From: Dipteronia dyeriana
Taxonomy: Eukaryota > Streptophyta > Magnoliopsida > Sapindales > Sapindaceae
Length of the DNA stretch: 64,000 bases
Direction: 5' to 3'
Assembly (NCBI GenBank): GCA_032871835.1
Contig: CM065298.1
Span: forward strand, 73,560,154-73,624,153
Shown: piece by piece, positions 10,168-20,675 of the stretch
Layout of the letters: every line of letters starts with the position of its first letter
Numbering within the stretch: position 1 is the stretch's first letter
The notes under the pieces: model-generated
The model's database searches: none
Seen by the model: only the letters and a program-made list of their open reading frames with translations
What the model was told of the DNA's origin: nothing
Made by a program: the position numbers and the translations under genes

Positions 10168-11795
10168 TATTAGGATTATGCTTGATAGCAAGAGTATAAA
10201 AATGTATTTGACAATCTTTTCATATTAATATAGTGATTTCTAGTTTAACAAATCTTATAGCATTTACAGTTTAATTATAATAATTTTCAAAAGTAAATAA
10301 TCATAATGTCAAAAGACTACGAGAAAAGAAGAATTGTTCATACATCTAGATATGTATGAGGTAGACACAATTCTTTAGTTAGTCTAGAATAATATTCACA
10401 ACTTAAGATAAAGGTTGGGCTACTTTATCTGGTCAAAGTTGTAGATTCTTTTTCTAGCATTTGAGTGGGATCAAATGTGTTATGATGAGTCTAAAATCAT
10501 CAAAGTGTGATGTCTTTGAGTAAAAGAATCTAGTGCACTGGGTGCATTGAATTGGATCACAGTGAAATACCTTATCTAAAACCGTCAATGGATAAAAGTT
10601 TTCATTTGAAAACAATCGGAGAGTCTATCTCTATCTTGAGATAAATGATGGACTTATGGTTGAAAGTGTTATCATTTGAGCTATCAATGAGTACGATTAT
10701 ATAGCATAGTCTATCCTCGATAGTTTGGTGGTATTCATTTGTTAACCGATAGAGGATTTCATTTATCGATATGGACATCGTGGCTCCATTTACTAATTGA
10801 GAGTATAATATCATTATATGGATGTTTTTAGGTATTGGATATTTAATCTTAACGTTAAGTTTTCAATAGTGTCTATTGAAACATGGCTTCTGGACAAGTT
10901 GAAATATCCAAGTTCAAAATATGGCCATATGAGTAAATATGGTAACTTGGAAAGCTTTAGGCGGTCTATGAGCTCTTGACGATTACTTATATTCTTCACG
11001 AGGATACACTTTCTCCAATAAGGTTGTCTAGGGTATGAATGAAAAATATTAACTTATTCTATCTTTATTTAAGAGTTCAATTTTAGTTCTTTAGTGGAAT
11101 GAACTAAAATTAATAGATCGGACCTAAGAGAATCATTTGTTGATTGTGATTGAGTTGTGTCTATTGGAGCTTAAATTTAGATAGCCCGTCAAGATTCACA
11201 ATCCACACGAACTTGCATGGATCACTTGATATATTCTACCTAACCAATTTAAGGGTCCATCTATAATTGTATTAAGGCTTGTGGACTTGTTTCTTTTTGT
11301 AAGTATGGGTCTAGTTCACATGTGGACTTTTTAAAAAGGTCCAATGGATTTAATCAAATAAAGAAAAATAATATATATGCCTATATATTGTCATGGGCGG
11401 CAAGGCTAATATATATAAGCCTAAATATATTATTTTTTATTTGATTATTTTGTTAAATGGAAATTAATTAATTTGTTGATTAATTTATTATTTAATTAAA
11501 AGTCAAAATCTTTTCCTAATAAGAGAAGGTCTCCTAATATTATACTATTGTTGGTAGTATAATTAATATTAAAGATTATATTTGATAAGTAAATAAATAA
11601 AAGGAATTATTTATAGAAAAATTAGAAAATCTTTAATATGGTCACAAATACACTGTTTAAGTTGGTTAGGAGTCTTGGTGTAGGAAAGAATTATTTTTGG
11701 AACTAAATAAATCCACCTAAGGATAGGATTCTTGTCCATCAAGTAAATCATTCTTAGGAAAGGATTAAGTCTCCTAAATTAAATATAAGTTGAAC

Positions 11796-11838
<43 letters not shown>

Positions 11839-12421
11839 GGCTTACATAATTTCGGCCAAGCTAAGAATTTTTTTGGTGAAAGAATTCAGCTACCATAGAA
11901 TTTTGAGAGAGAAAATTTGTTTTTGCCTTAGAACAAAACTCGGACAACTTATAGAAATAGTGTGAAGATATGGTAAAGAAGAAAAGAAAGAACGTTTTAT
12001 ATTCTATAGAACACTAGTAGCCTTTACATAAAGGTTTTGTGTACAACATCAAATCTAGGTTCACACGAGTTTCAATCAAATTGATTGATAATTCAGAAGT
12101 GACCTAACGTTCTTTGTTTTTTTTCATGATGGATTATTGTGACTAACAAAGAAAAAGATTTTATTTGTTTACATCCTCAGGTATACAATTAAAGAAAAGG
12201 AGCCCACACTCCTAGGTGATTCACGTTCGTGATTGGATTGGATTGGAAGATCTTACGGATTCAATTCGGTGCTTGTTCAATCGTGACGAGAAAAAGGTAC
12301 GATACTTTTTATGTACATCAATTAATCTAGGGTTAAGGTTCTTGTTATTAAAAGGGAATTTTTTTTTTATACCAAACCCTAATTTTTAATTTTCACACTT
12401 CCATTGCATGATTTTTCTACA
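10168..12421 (+). repeat. 5' LTR of B1
   Basis: A 2254-bp LTR. It starts TATTAGGATTATGCTTGATAGC, where other copies have TGTTGGG, so the terminal TG has become TA, and it ends TTTCTACA. It shares CTTGATAGCAAGAGTATAA and the rest of the family sequence with LTRs at 16752, 41674 and, inverted, 47087 and 53060. A TA run lies at 11796-11838 near the expected promoter. Confidence 0.85.
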
Positions 12422-12422
12422 A

Positions 12423-12435
12423 TTGGTATCAGAGA
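12423..12435 (+). other. Primer-binding site of B1
   Basis: TTGGTATCAGAGA follows the LTR end by one base and is complementary to the 3' end of initiator tRNA-Met. Confidence 0.85.
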
Positions 12436-13098
12436 CTGGTTGTATCTTTGATTAATTGATGTATGTGTACGTGAATCTTTTTCTTTTATTGTATATATGC
12501 ATGTTTTAAAAAGAGAAGGCACTCTGGGTATTCACATATATATAAATTTACATTGGAATGTATGGATATATATATATATATATATTTTATATGTTAATTG
12601 TTATTGCTCAATTTTGGTCCTAGAATTTCAATGTATTTTGTTTTGGGATTGTAACAAAAAGGGTGGCCTATCATCACCATAATTTCCTTATTGGTAGTTG
12701 CTAAATTTCTATTTATTTTGCTATTGTAATAAAAATACTGCACTATATTGTAATAATAAAAAAAAATACATTATTTGTTTTATTTAAAATTCTTCTGTAA
12801 TAAATTCAAGTATCAAAGACTCGAAGTTTTGAAGAATTGGAAGCAACCGGAACAAGTTTAGGACCGTGCAAGCAACAACAACAAACATGCGTGCCAAGAG
12901 CACGCGGCCACGATTGTTGTGGCATGGGCTGCCGTGGAAACCATGGGCTGCGCATGGCAGCCCTTTATGGGGTTGTGGGCTGAGCACGCCCATGGGAGGG
13001 AGCCAAGGGTGCGCACACCCATGGGAGGCAGCCGAGGTAGTCCAAATGGCGAAGGTCGCTTGAAGACTTGTTTGCCAAGAAAGGAGTTTTTTGTATTC
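12436..13098 (+). other. B1 leader with GC-rich island
   Basis: An untranslated leader between primer site and gag. It is AT-rich up to about 12830, with a TA run at 12565-12585, then switches to a GC-rich island (12880-13040) with repeated CATGGG and GGGCTGC words. A perfect hairpin GGGCTGC (12945-12951), loop GCATG, GCAGCCC (12957-12963) lies in it. The corresponding island in B2 is at 50220-50420 on the minus strand. The open frames across it run into gag but their N-termini resemble no gag. Confidence 0.55.
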
Positions 13099-13640
13099 CA
13101 AAATGATGGAATAGAGACTGTTGTTGATATAATGATGTCTCTAGAGGTGATATTTGCTATAAGGTATAGGATGACTAAGAGAGAGGCAGTGACTTCTTTC
13201 ATACATCTTAGGATGAAACCTGGACAGTATGTGAAAGATCACATGATGAAAGTCATAGCACATTTCCACATTGCTGAACTGAATGGTGATGAGATAGATT
13301 GTGAAACCAAAATTGACATGATTGTCAACTCAATATCAGATTCCTTTGATCAATTCAAGTTTGACTACACCTTGAATAATAAGGAATACACCTTGCGATG
13401 CTTGATGCAATATGTTCAAAGCACCGAGAAAATCCTTGTGAAAGGCAAGGGTTAAGAGATTCATACCGTAGGTAAAGTTGCTACTGTTAAGACTCGTAAG
13501 AGGGTCAAGAAACAAAAAAAAAGCAACTATGACCTACCAAGTAGGAGACAAAGAAAGCAACCAAGATCAAAGGGAAGTGCTTCCTTTGTGGTGATAAGGG
13601 ACATTGGATAAGACATTGCCCAAAGTCTCAGGAAAAGAAG
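13099..13640 (+). pseudogene. B1 gag remnant with zinc knuckle
   Basis: Encodes the middle of a UBN2-type copia Gag (residue pattern FIHLRMKPGQYVKDHMMKVI, then ETKIDMIVNSISDSFDQFKF) that ends in a stop at 13453. Another frame continues to an intact CCHC zinc knuckle, KCFLCGDKGHWIRHC, at about 13575-13620. Compared with B2, roughly 1 kb of the gag N-terminal half is missing; the join is near 13098, right after GTATTCC. Confidence 0.75.
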
Positions 13641-13659
13641 GAAGAAGGTAATATTAATT

Positions 13660-14041
13660 ATCCTGAAACATGTTTTTTGGCAGATTCTATGATTCTTGGA
13701 TCTTGGACTCCAGAGCCACTAATCATGTTTGTTTGTCCTTACAGAAGTTCAAGGAAAGGAGAAGGCTTAAAGAGAACGAATTCAACTTGCGTTTAGGCAA
13801 TGGAGCATTGGTGTCTGCTAGTTTAGTGGGCGATATTAGAATTAGTTTATATTCTTATAGGCATTTAGATTTAATAGGTGTTTATTATGTACCTCAATTC
13901 AAGAGAAATTTAATATCAGTTTCTTGTTTAATTAAATTTGGTTATTCGATTGCTTTTATAATTAGTAAGAATGACAAAATTATTTGCAAAGGTATATTGG
14001 AAAAAGGTTTATTCTATTTGCATAGAAATATCTCTCACTAG
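13660..14041 (+). pseudogene. B1 protease region
   Basis: Copia aspartic protease. The active-site block reads DSWILDSRATNHVC, where a functional enzyme has DSG; the glycine codon has become AGA, arginine. It is followed by LRLGNGALVSASLVGDIRI, the flap-region pattern, and VYYVPQFKRNLISVS. The frame of 123 codons then closes with a stop at 14041 just before the GAG-pre-integrase region. The substitution should abolish catalysis. Confidence 0.8.
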
Positions 14042-15045
14042 TTAGACACGGAATCAACGGAACCTAATCATAGAAGAGTAAAGTTATCAAAAGATGAAAC
14101 CTACCTATGACATTTCTGCCTATGACATATTAACCTTAATAGGATTAAAAGATTGGTAAGTGACGGACCTCTAAGTGACTTAAACATTGTTGATCTACCA
14201 ACTTGCGAATCTTGTATGGAAGGTAAAATGACCAAAATGTCATTTACGATCAGAGGCACAAGAGCCATCGAATGTTTAGGATTGATACACACTGATGTGT
14301 ATGGACCTACGAGCATTAAAGCTTGAGATGGATATGAGTACTTCATCAATTTCACAGATGATCACTCAATATTTGGCTATGTGTATCTCATGAGACATAA
14401 GTCGGATGCTTTTGACATATTTAAAGCATTTAAAGCTAAAGTAGAAAATCAGCTTGAGAAACGCATAAAAATCTTAAGGTTTGATCGTGGTGGAGAATAT
14501 CTATCCGGTGAGTTTTAGCAATATCTTATTCGTAATGGGATAATTTCTCATTCTTATGCACTAGATACACCTCAATGAAATGGGGTGGCAGAAAGGAGAA
14601 ATAGAACTCTTTTGGACATGGTTTGGTCTATGTTGAGTTATTCAAAGCTCCTTAATTCTTTTTGGGAATATGCTTTACAAACCGCTATGTCCATTCTAAA
14701 TGATATACCATCTAAGTCGGTTCCTAAAATACCGCATGAGTTATGGACCGGGCGAAAGCCTAGTTTACAAAACTTAAGGATATTTGGATGTCTTGTGCAC
14801 GTGTTAGATGGAAAGAGAGAAAAGATGAGTCCCATTCAGAAACATGCATATTTGCAGGGTATCCTAAAAGAAGAAAAAGATACTATTTCTATAATCCTTC
14901 AGATCTTACTGTGTTTGTTTCAATAAATGCTAAGTTTCTGGAAGAGGACTATATGAATAATTTTATGCCTAAAATTATAATTGTCCTGAATGAGCTTTCA
15001 AGAGTTAGAATTTCACAAGAGGTTTCACAATATAGTCCAATTTAA
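14042..15045 (+). pseudogene. B1 integrase region, stop-ridden
   Basis: The GAG-pre-integrase zinc region is at about 14100-14230 (LPTCESCMEGKMTK). The integrase core shows the first aspartate in IHTDVYGP (14285), the second in FTDDHSIFGYVY (14355) and the block FDRGGEYLSGEF near 14480-14515, then the glutamate block [11 protein letters not shown] at 14580. In-frame stops occur at about 14100, 14323, 14517 and 14576, and a frameshift around 14800 leads to the C-terminal part (GYP..RKRYYFYNPSDLTVF). The enzyme would insert element cDNA into the genome; this copy cannot be made intact. Confidence 0.8.
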
Positions 15046-15199
15046 GTTCCGCAACAACACAAGATCAATAATCTACTATACCTCATTGTAGTGAGAGGGT
15101 TAGTAGACAACCCGAGAGATACATCAGTCTAGGAGAATCTGTAGAGAATCTCCCGGATGATGATGATCCCTATACATACAAGGAAACAATGAAAGATAT

Positions 15200-16640
15200 T
15201 GATTGTTATCATTGGCAAAACGAAATGCAATCCGAAATTGAATCTATGTTCAAAAACAAAGCCTGGTCTCTTATAGACTTTCCTAAATGATAAAACCCAT
15301 AGGGTGGAAGTGGATATACAAGAGGAAAAGAGGAATTGATGGAAATGTGGAAACCTTTAAAGCTAGATTGGTAGCTAAATGTTATACACAGAAGGAAGGT
15401 ATCGATTATGAAGAAACCTTCTCTCATGTGGCCATGCTTAAATTCATTAGGATACTCTTATCCATGACGGCATCTCTAGATCTAGAGATTTGGCAAATGG
15501 ACGTCAAGACAGCTTTCTCTAATGAAGTCTTGACGAAAGCATCTATATGATGCAACCAGAACGATTCATTGAAAAAGGCCAAGAGGAAAGGGTGTGCAAG
15601 TTGCAAAGATCTATATATGGATTGAAGTAAGCATATAGATCCTGAGACATAAGGTTCGATCAAGCCGTGAAAAGTTTTGCATTTATTCAAAACCTTGATG
15701 AACCTTCTATATACAAAAGGATTAAAGGCCACAAGTTGGTTTTCCTAGTTCCTTACGTTGACGATATACTACTCATCAGAAATGATGTAGGTGTATTGAC
15801 ATCAGTAAATGAATGGTTAACAAAACAATTTGATATGAAGGACATAGAAGAAACAAGTTAAATTCTTGGTATCCAAGTCAAAAGAGATAGAAAAAATAGA
15901 ATGATTGCATTATCCCAAGCTTCATACATAGATAAAATCCTTTCTAGGTTTTCCATACAAGATTCCAAGAAAGGTATGTTACATTTCAGACATGGAATCA
16001 AACTTTCTAAGGAACATGTTCGTAAGAATTAGTATGAAGAGCAATTCATGAGTAGGGTTCCATATGCTTCGACAGTTGGAAGTCTCATGTATGCAATGCT
16101 CTACACTAGACTAGATATTTGTTTTGCTGTGGGCATAGTTAGTTGATTTCAATCGAAACCTAGTTCTGATCACTGGACGACAGTCAAGCATATTTTCAAG
16201 TATTTCAAGAGAACGAAAGATTATATGCTTGTATACTTCGGAGGGGATTTAATTCCTACTGGGTATACAGATTCTAATTTTCAGACAGATTCTGACTACA
16301 GGAGATCAACATCAGGATCTGTGTTTACTATTAGAGAAAGGGCAGTCATATGGAGGAGTATCAAGCAATTTTGTATTATTGATTCCATAATGGAAATTGA
16401 GAATGTTGTCGCATGAGAGGCTGCTAAAGAGGTTGTCTGGCTCCGCCAGTTTTTGATTGACTTGGAAGTGGTTCCTGATACGAATTAGCAGATCACTATC
16501 TATTGTGACAATATTGGAGTAGTTGATAATTTGAGAGAACCCGGAAGTCATAAGAGAGGAAAAACATTAAAAGAAAGTGTCACTTTATGAGGGAAATTGT
16601 GCTTAGGGGTGGCGTGACGATTACCAAGATCGTGTCAGCA
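15200..16640 (+). pseudogene. B1 reverse transcriptase and RNase H
   Basis: RT motifs appear in order: [29 protein letters not shown] split around 15300-15390, QMDVKTAF at about 15495, and the catalytic YVDDILL at about 15755. RNase H follows from about 16060 with YTDSNFQTDSDYRRSTSGS (16263-16320) and a degraded MEIENVVA where MEAEYVA is expected at about 16390. Stops lie near 15289, 15548, 15629, 15861, 16030, 16146, 16416 and 16487. The YVDD centre is intact but the frame is broken throughout. Confidence 0.8.
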
Positions 16641-16751
16641 GATAATCTAGCGGATCCCTTTCAAAGGCTCTTCCACAAAAGAGTTTTGATAGCATCTAGA
16701 GAACATGGGGATGAGAGATATGACACATTTGCTATTGAGCAAGTGGGAGAT

Positions 16752-17465
16752 TGTTGGGATTATGCTCGATAGCAAGAGTAAAAAAATGTATTTGACAATC
16801 TTTTCATATTAATATAGTGATTTCTAGTTTAACAAATCTTATAGCATTTACAGTTTAATTATAATAATTTTCAAAAGTAAATAATCTTAATGTCAAAAGA
16901 CTACGACAAAAGAAGAATTGTTCATACATCTAGATATGTATGAGGTAGACACAATCCTTTAGTTAGTCTAGAATAATATTCACAACTTAAGATAAAGGTT
17001 TAGCGCCTTTATCTGGTCAAAGTTTTAGATTCTTTTGCTAGTATTTGAGTGGGATCAAATGTGTTATGATGAGTCTAAAATCATCAAAGTGTGATGTCTT
17101 TGGGTAAAAGAATTTAGTGCACTGGGTGCATTGAATTGGATCACAGTGAAATACCTTATCTAAAACCGTCAATGGATAAAAGTTTTCACTTGAAAACAAT
17201 CGGAGAGTCTATCTCTATCTTGAGATAAATGATGGACTTATGGTTGCAAGTGTTATCATTTGAGCTATCAATGAGTATGATTATATAGCATAGTCTATCC
17301 TCGATAGTTTGATGGTATTCATTTGTGAATCCACCTAAGGATAGGATTCTTACCCACCAAGTAAATCCTTCTTAGGAAAGAATTAAGTCTTCTAAATTAA
17401 ATATAAGTTGAATTCGGCCAACCCTATATATTTTAGGGCTAGGAATTCGGCCATCACACACACAT

Positions 17466-17496
<31 letters not shown>

Positions 17497-17523
17497 CACA
17501 CAAAAACACACAAAAACACACAT

Positions 17524-17588
<65 letters not shown>

Positions 17589-18177
17589 TTACATACTTTC
17601 GGCCAAGCTAAGAATTTTTTTGGTGAAAGAATTCGGCTACCATAGATTTTTTAGAGAGAAAATTTGTTTTTGCTCTAGAACAAAATTCAAAACTTATAGA
17701 AATAGTGTGAAGATTCAACAAAGATGAATAGGAAGAAAGAACATTTGGTATTCAATAGTACAGTAGTAGCCTTTACATTAAAAGGTTTTGTGTACAACAT
17801 CGAATCTAGGTGCACGCGAGTTTCAATCAAATTGATTGCTAATTCACAAGTGACCTAACATTCTTACATTCTTTGTTTTTCTTCTTGGAGGATTATTGTG
17901 ACTGACAAAGAAGAAGATTTTATTGGTTTCCATCCTCAGGTATACAGTTAAAGAAAGGGAGCCCACACTCATAGGTAATTCACATTCATGATTAGATTGG
18001 AACATCTTACGGATTCAATTCAGCGCTTGTTCAATTTTCACGAGATAAAGGTACGATACTTTTTGTATACATCAATTAATTTTGGGTTAAGGTTCTTGTT
18101 ATTAAATGGGAAAAATTTTATTTATACCAAACCTTAATTTTTAATTTTCATGCTTCCATTGTGCGATTATCCCTACA
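16752..18177 (+). repeat. 3' LTR of B1 with internal deletion
   Basis: It starts TGTTGGGATTATGCTCGATAGC and ends ATCCCTACA. At 1426 bp it is about 0.8 kb shorter than its 5' partner: sequence corresponding to about 10740-11700 is missing at 17326, where ATTTGTGAATCC joins the two sides. It also gained a compound CA/TA microsatellite at 17456-17584, absent from the 5' LTR. The following five bases are the TSD GTTAC. Confidence 0.85.
17456..17584. repeat. (CA)n-(TA)n compound microsatellite
   Basis: About 90 bp of CACACA with a few AAA interruptions passes directly into about 38 bp of TATATA. It sits at the promoter-proximal TA run of LTR B. The open frame over it (17408-17611) is a simple-repeat translation. 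Confidence 0.9.
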
Positions 18178-18430
18178 GTTACCACCCCACTGTACCCAGA
18201 AAGATTGAAAGTATTTGAGTGATTTTTGTGTACGCCATATGATTCATCAATAAAGCAACTCAAATTCCCTTTACATGTCCTATTAGCACTTATCTTGAGA
18301 TTTGCGTTCACACTTATCATCATACGAATAAACTAGATATCAAAGGTACCACCCCGACTGCCACCTCAGTAGTAGTAGACTCGAGGGTACTAACCAAAAT
18401 TCCTCACCCAAAGAAAATTTTTGGTTAACA
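18178..18430 (+). repeat. C-family LTR, right part after B1
   Basis: Continues the C LTR interrupted at 10167. It contains GGTACCACCCCGACTGCCACCTCAGTAG and CTCGAGGGTACTAACC, the complement of CTCGAGACCACTACCACGGAGG at the outer end of the C1 LTR, and ends TTTGGTTAACA. Immediately after it a C LTR fragment of opposite orientation begins. Confidence 0.7.
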
Positions 18431-19129
18431 CGTTGAAATGTCATTGAGTTTTGCTGATCAACGGATTCAACAGTATCTTGGAGGGAGATAAGTCCGCTTC
18501 CTTTACGGATTCATTGACTTAACCTGCATGCATGTAATGGTTTAATGGATGTTGGAGTTGACTTAGATCATGTATGTTACCCTGATGAGGTGTTGCATGG
18601 AAATCACCAAATAGGGCGTAAGCTACCTTGAATGGCGAGGTACACTGTAGTACCAATATAAATACTGGGAGCTTGATCCGACCACTCTAGACCTCCCTTG
18701 GAGCTTGAACTGATCATGTTCATGCTTTTCAATGATAACGGAGTTTTGCAGCTTCCTCTTTTTCTATTTGGATAGGTTGAGATTATACCTCGGCTAAGCG
18801 GGAAGGCACTATAAAACAAGTTTGACACTCTGAAAGTCCCTTGGTGAAAGTAGAGGTGGTATCATGCTCCAGGGTGGTCATAAGATACCTCAACCTTAGA
18901 GAACTCTGGTCTTCCCACGTCGACCTAGCTTTCGGCTCCTACCACGATACGTCATGTCAGGCTTTAATTGGTGAGCCTGGATAAGTGTGAAATGTTCAAA
19001 AGGTATGGGTGACCTCGTCTTACTCCTGCAAGGTCGCATGGTAGCTTGACCTTCGGATTTGGACTCTTGCATGAAGACTGTAAGGTGGAAAATTTTCCCT
19101 TCATTCCAAGCTAAATCTTGCTATTAACA
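18431..19129 (-). repeat. C-family LTR fragment, opposite orientation
   Basis: From about 18440 the sequence matches the second half of the LTR at 19388-20535 (GGAGGGAGATAAGTCCG, GGGAGCTTGATCCGACC) and ends with the family terminus CTATTAACA at 19129. The first roughly 450 bp of that LTR are missing. It abuts an LTR end of the other orientation at 18430, giving a local inverted arrangement. Confidence 0.65.
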
Positions 19130-19387
19130 CCCGTCAAACAAAAAAGGCAGCATTTCAATCCCGATATAAATTTTACGGTCTAGGAAGAAGTTGACAAACT
19201 GCTGAAGCCAGATTCATCCGAGAATCTCAATACCCGAAGTTGATCGCTAACGTGGTCACGGTCACTAAAACCAATATAAAGTGATGTATATGCATCAACT
19301 ACACTTACCTCAACTGTATATGTCCAAAAGATATCTTTCTGCTACTAAATATTGACCAGTTGATAGACTCCTTAGTAAGGAAAAACT
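19130..19387 (+). pseudogene. Gypsy RT fragment
   Basis: Plus-strand remnant of a Ty3/gypsy reverse transcriptase N-terminal region. Starting right at the LTR border it encodes VKQKRQHFNPD, then EEVDKLL, and after a frameshift FIRESQYP, IANVVTVTKTN, CMCINYTYLN and IDQLID. It corresponds to about 60850-61100 on the other strand in C2. Stops and shifts make it inactive. It is sandwiched between two C LTR copies. Confidence 0.7.
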
Positions 19388-20535
19388 CGTTAACCTAAAA
19401 TTCACTAAGGGTGAGGAATTTCAGATAGCACCCACTAGACCACTACCTCGGAGGTCGCGGTTGGGGTTGGTACCTTTAGTACCTAGTTTATGTGTGTGGG
19501 GATAGATATGAAGGTGAGTCATAACACAATGAATTAAAGATACATAAAGGAAAATGGCACTACTCTATTACTGTTAAATGAATCACACGTCATTTACAGA
19601 AATCGCTCGAAAACTCATAATCTCTCATGGGTACAAGGGGTGTGGCATCTTCATAAAAAAATGGTGGATGTATTCTGTTAAAAGAATATAGGCCAAGGCA
19701 AAGCTCTATTTTTTATATCACTTCTCCTCCATTTCCTTGTGCATGCTTGGGCATATTTAAACATAGTCCGACTAGGTTAAGCTCGTGATTCTCTCTCTAT
19801 CAATTTCTAAATCGAATCCCTCCTTTTTGGGTGGGATATTCTATTTCATTAGCCTGATAATGGATTCAAAAATATATTAGAGGGAGATAAGTTTGTTTAC
19901 TCTTTGGACTCAATCACTTGCCCTACATGTATGTAGCATTTTAATGCAAGTTGGAGAGTGAAGGCGATTCTGTATACTGCCCCCTGGTGAGATGCATCAT
20001 TGAGGTCATCAAATATGGCATTCGATATCTTAAATGGTGAGGTGCATCAATGTTCCTGTCTTGGTGCTAGGAGCTTGATCTAACCTTTCCATGTCCCTTT
20101 TGGAGCTTGAAAAGATTAGCTCTCTTTAGTGGCAACAGAGCTTCTACGATCTTCTGACTACCTACTTGGATAAATTCACTTCTTCCCTTAACAAAAAGTA
20201 GTGAAACCATAGGATGAATCTGATGCCGTTATAGGTTTCTTTACGCATCTAGAGAAGGGGCAAGCTTTTTGGGAGGTCACAATGTATTTGGACCTTGGGA
20301 GCCTAGGTCTTCCCGTATAGACCTTGCTTAGGGATCTTATTTTGTTGTAAGGAAATTGATTTGTTCACGTCGGGCTTTACCTAAAGTGTGTCTAGGGTGC
20401 AGGTGACCTTGCCTTTCTTCTACAAGTTGTATGGCAGCCTGACCCTAGGAACCCTTTGTACCCTGCTGAATTCGGACCCTTGCTTAGAGATTGGAAAATT
20501 TACCTTTGGTACTTAGCCAAATTTGGCTATTAACA
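19388..20535 (-). repeat. C-family LTR
   Basis: A 1148-bp LTR with ends CGTTAACC...CTATTAACA (TGTTAATAG...on the coding strand). The flanks AAACT (19383-19387) and AAAGT (20536-20540) differ at one base, compatible with an aged TSD of a solo LTR. However, the RT frame on its left does not resume on its right, and the right flank reads as a polypurine tract (AGAGGGGACTTT on the coding strand). It may therefore instead be the 3' LTR of a mostly deleted element. Confidence 0.65.
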
Positions 20536-20675
20536 AAAGTCCCCTCTGACTTGAACACCAATGATTGAGTTGGGGCTGGAGTCAGATTTCCTGTATTAAT
20601 TGGAAAAATTTCCCTCTTCTTTTAGTTGAAGAATCCGGGAAGGAATCCTCTCTTTAAAAGCAAGTGAAATATGGC
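20536..20675. other. Unassigned sequence between C LTR and A LTR
   Basis: No domain recognised. The first bases look like a gypsy polypurine tract on the minus strand, so it may be the last bit of C internal sequence. Confidence 0.35.

Larger units (their letters stand above)
10168..18177 (+). mobile_element. Copia element B1 with TSD GTTAC
   Basis: An 8.0-kb Ty1/copia element: 5' LTR 10168-12421, primer site 12423-12435, gag remnant, protease, integrase, reverse transcriptase/RNase H, polypurine tract AAGTGGGAGAT (16741-16751) and 3' LTR 16752-18177. The flanking pentamers GTTAC at 10163-10167 and 18178-18182 are identical, so both outer ends are original. The insertion split a C-family LTR. 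Multiple stops in pol make it defective. Confidence 0.9.

Noticed and set aside
12866..13063. Frames over the GC-rich island in B1 and its B2 counterpart (50092-50633) as possible small proteins
   Set aside because: Several frames are open on both strands because of base composition; none matches gag and none is kept in the same frame in both copies.
17408..17611. Open frame rich in His/Thr and Ile/Tyr
   Set aside because: It is a CA/TA microsatellite translated.
18604..18828. A 74-codon frame in the C LTR fragment
   Set aside because: Not kept in the other C LTR copies.
19388..20535. Firm call of a solo C LTR with a TSD
   Set aside because: The flanks match at only four of five bases and the RT frame does not resume on the right side, so it was left as an LTR of uncertain context.
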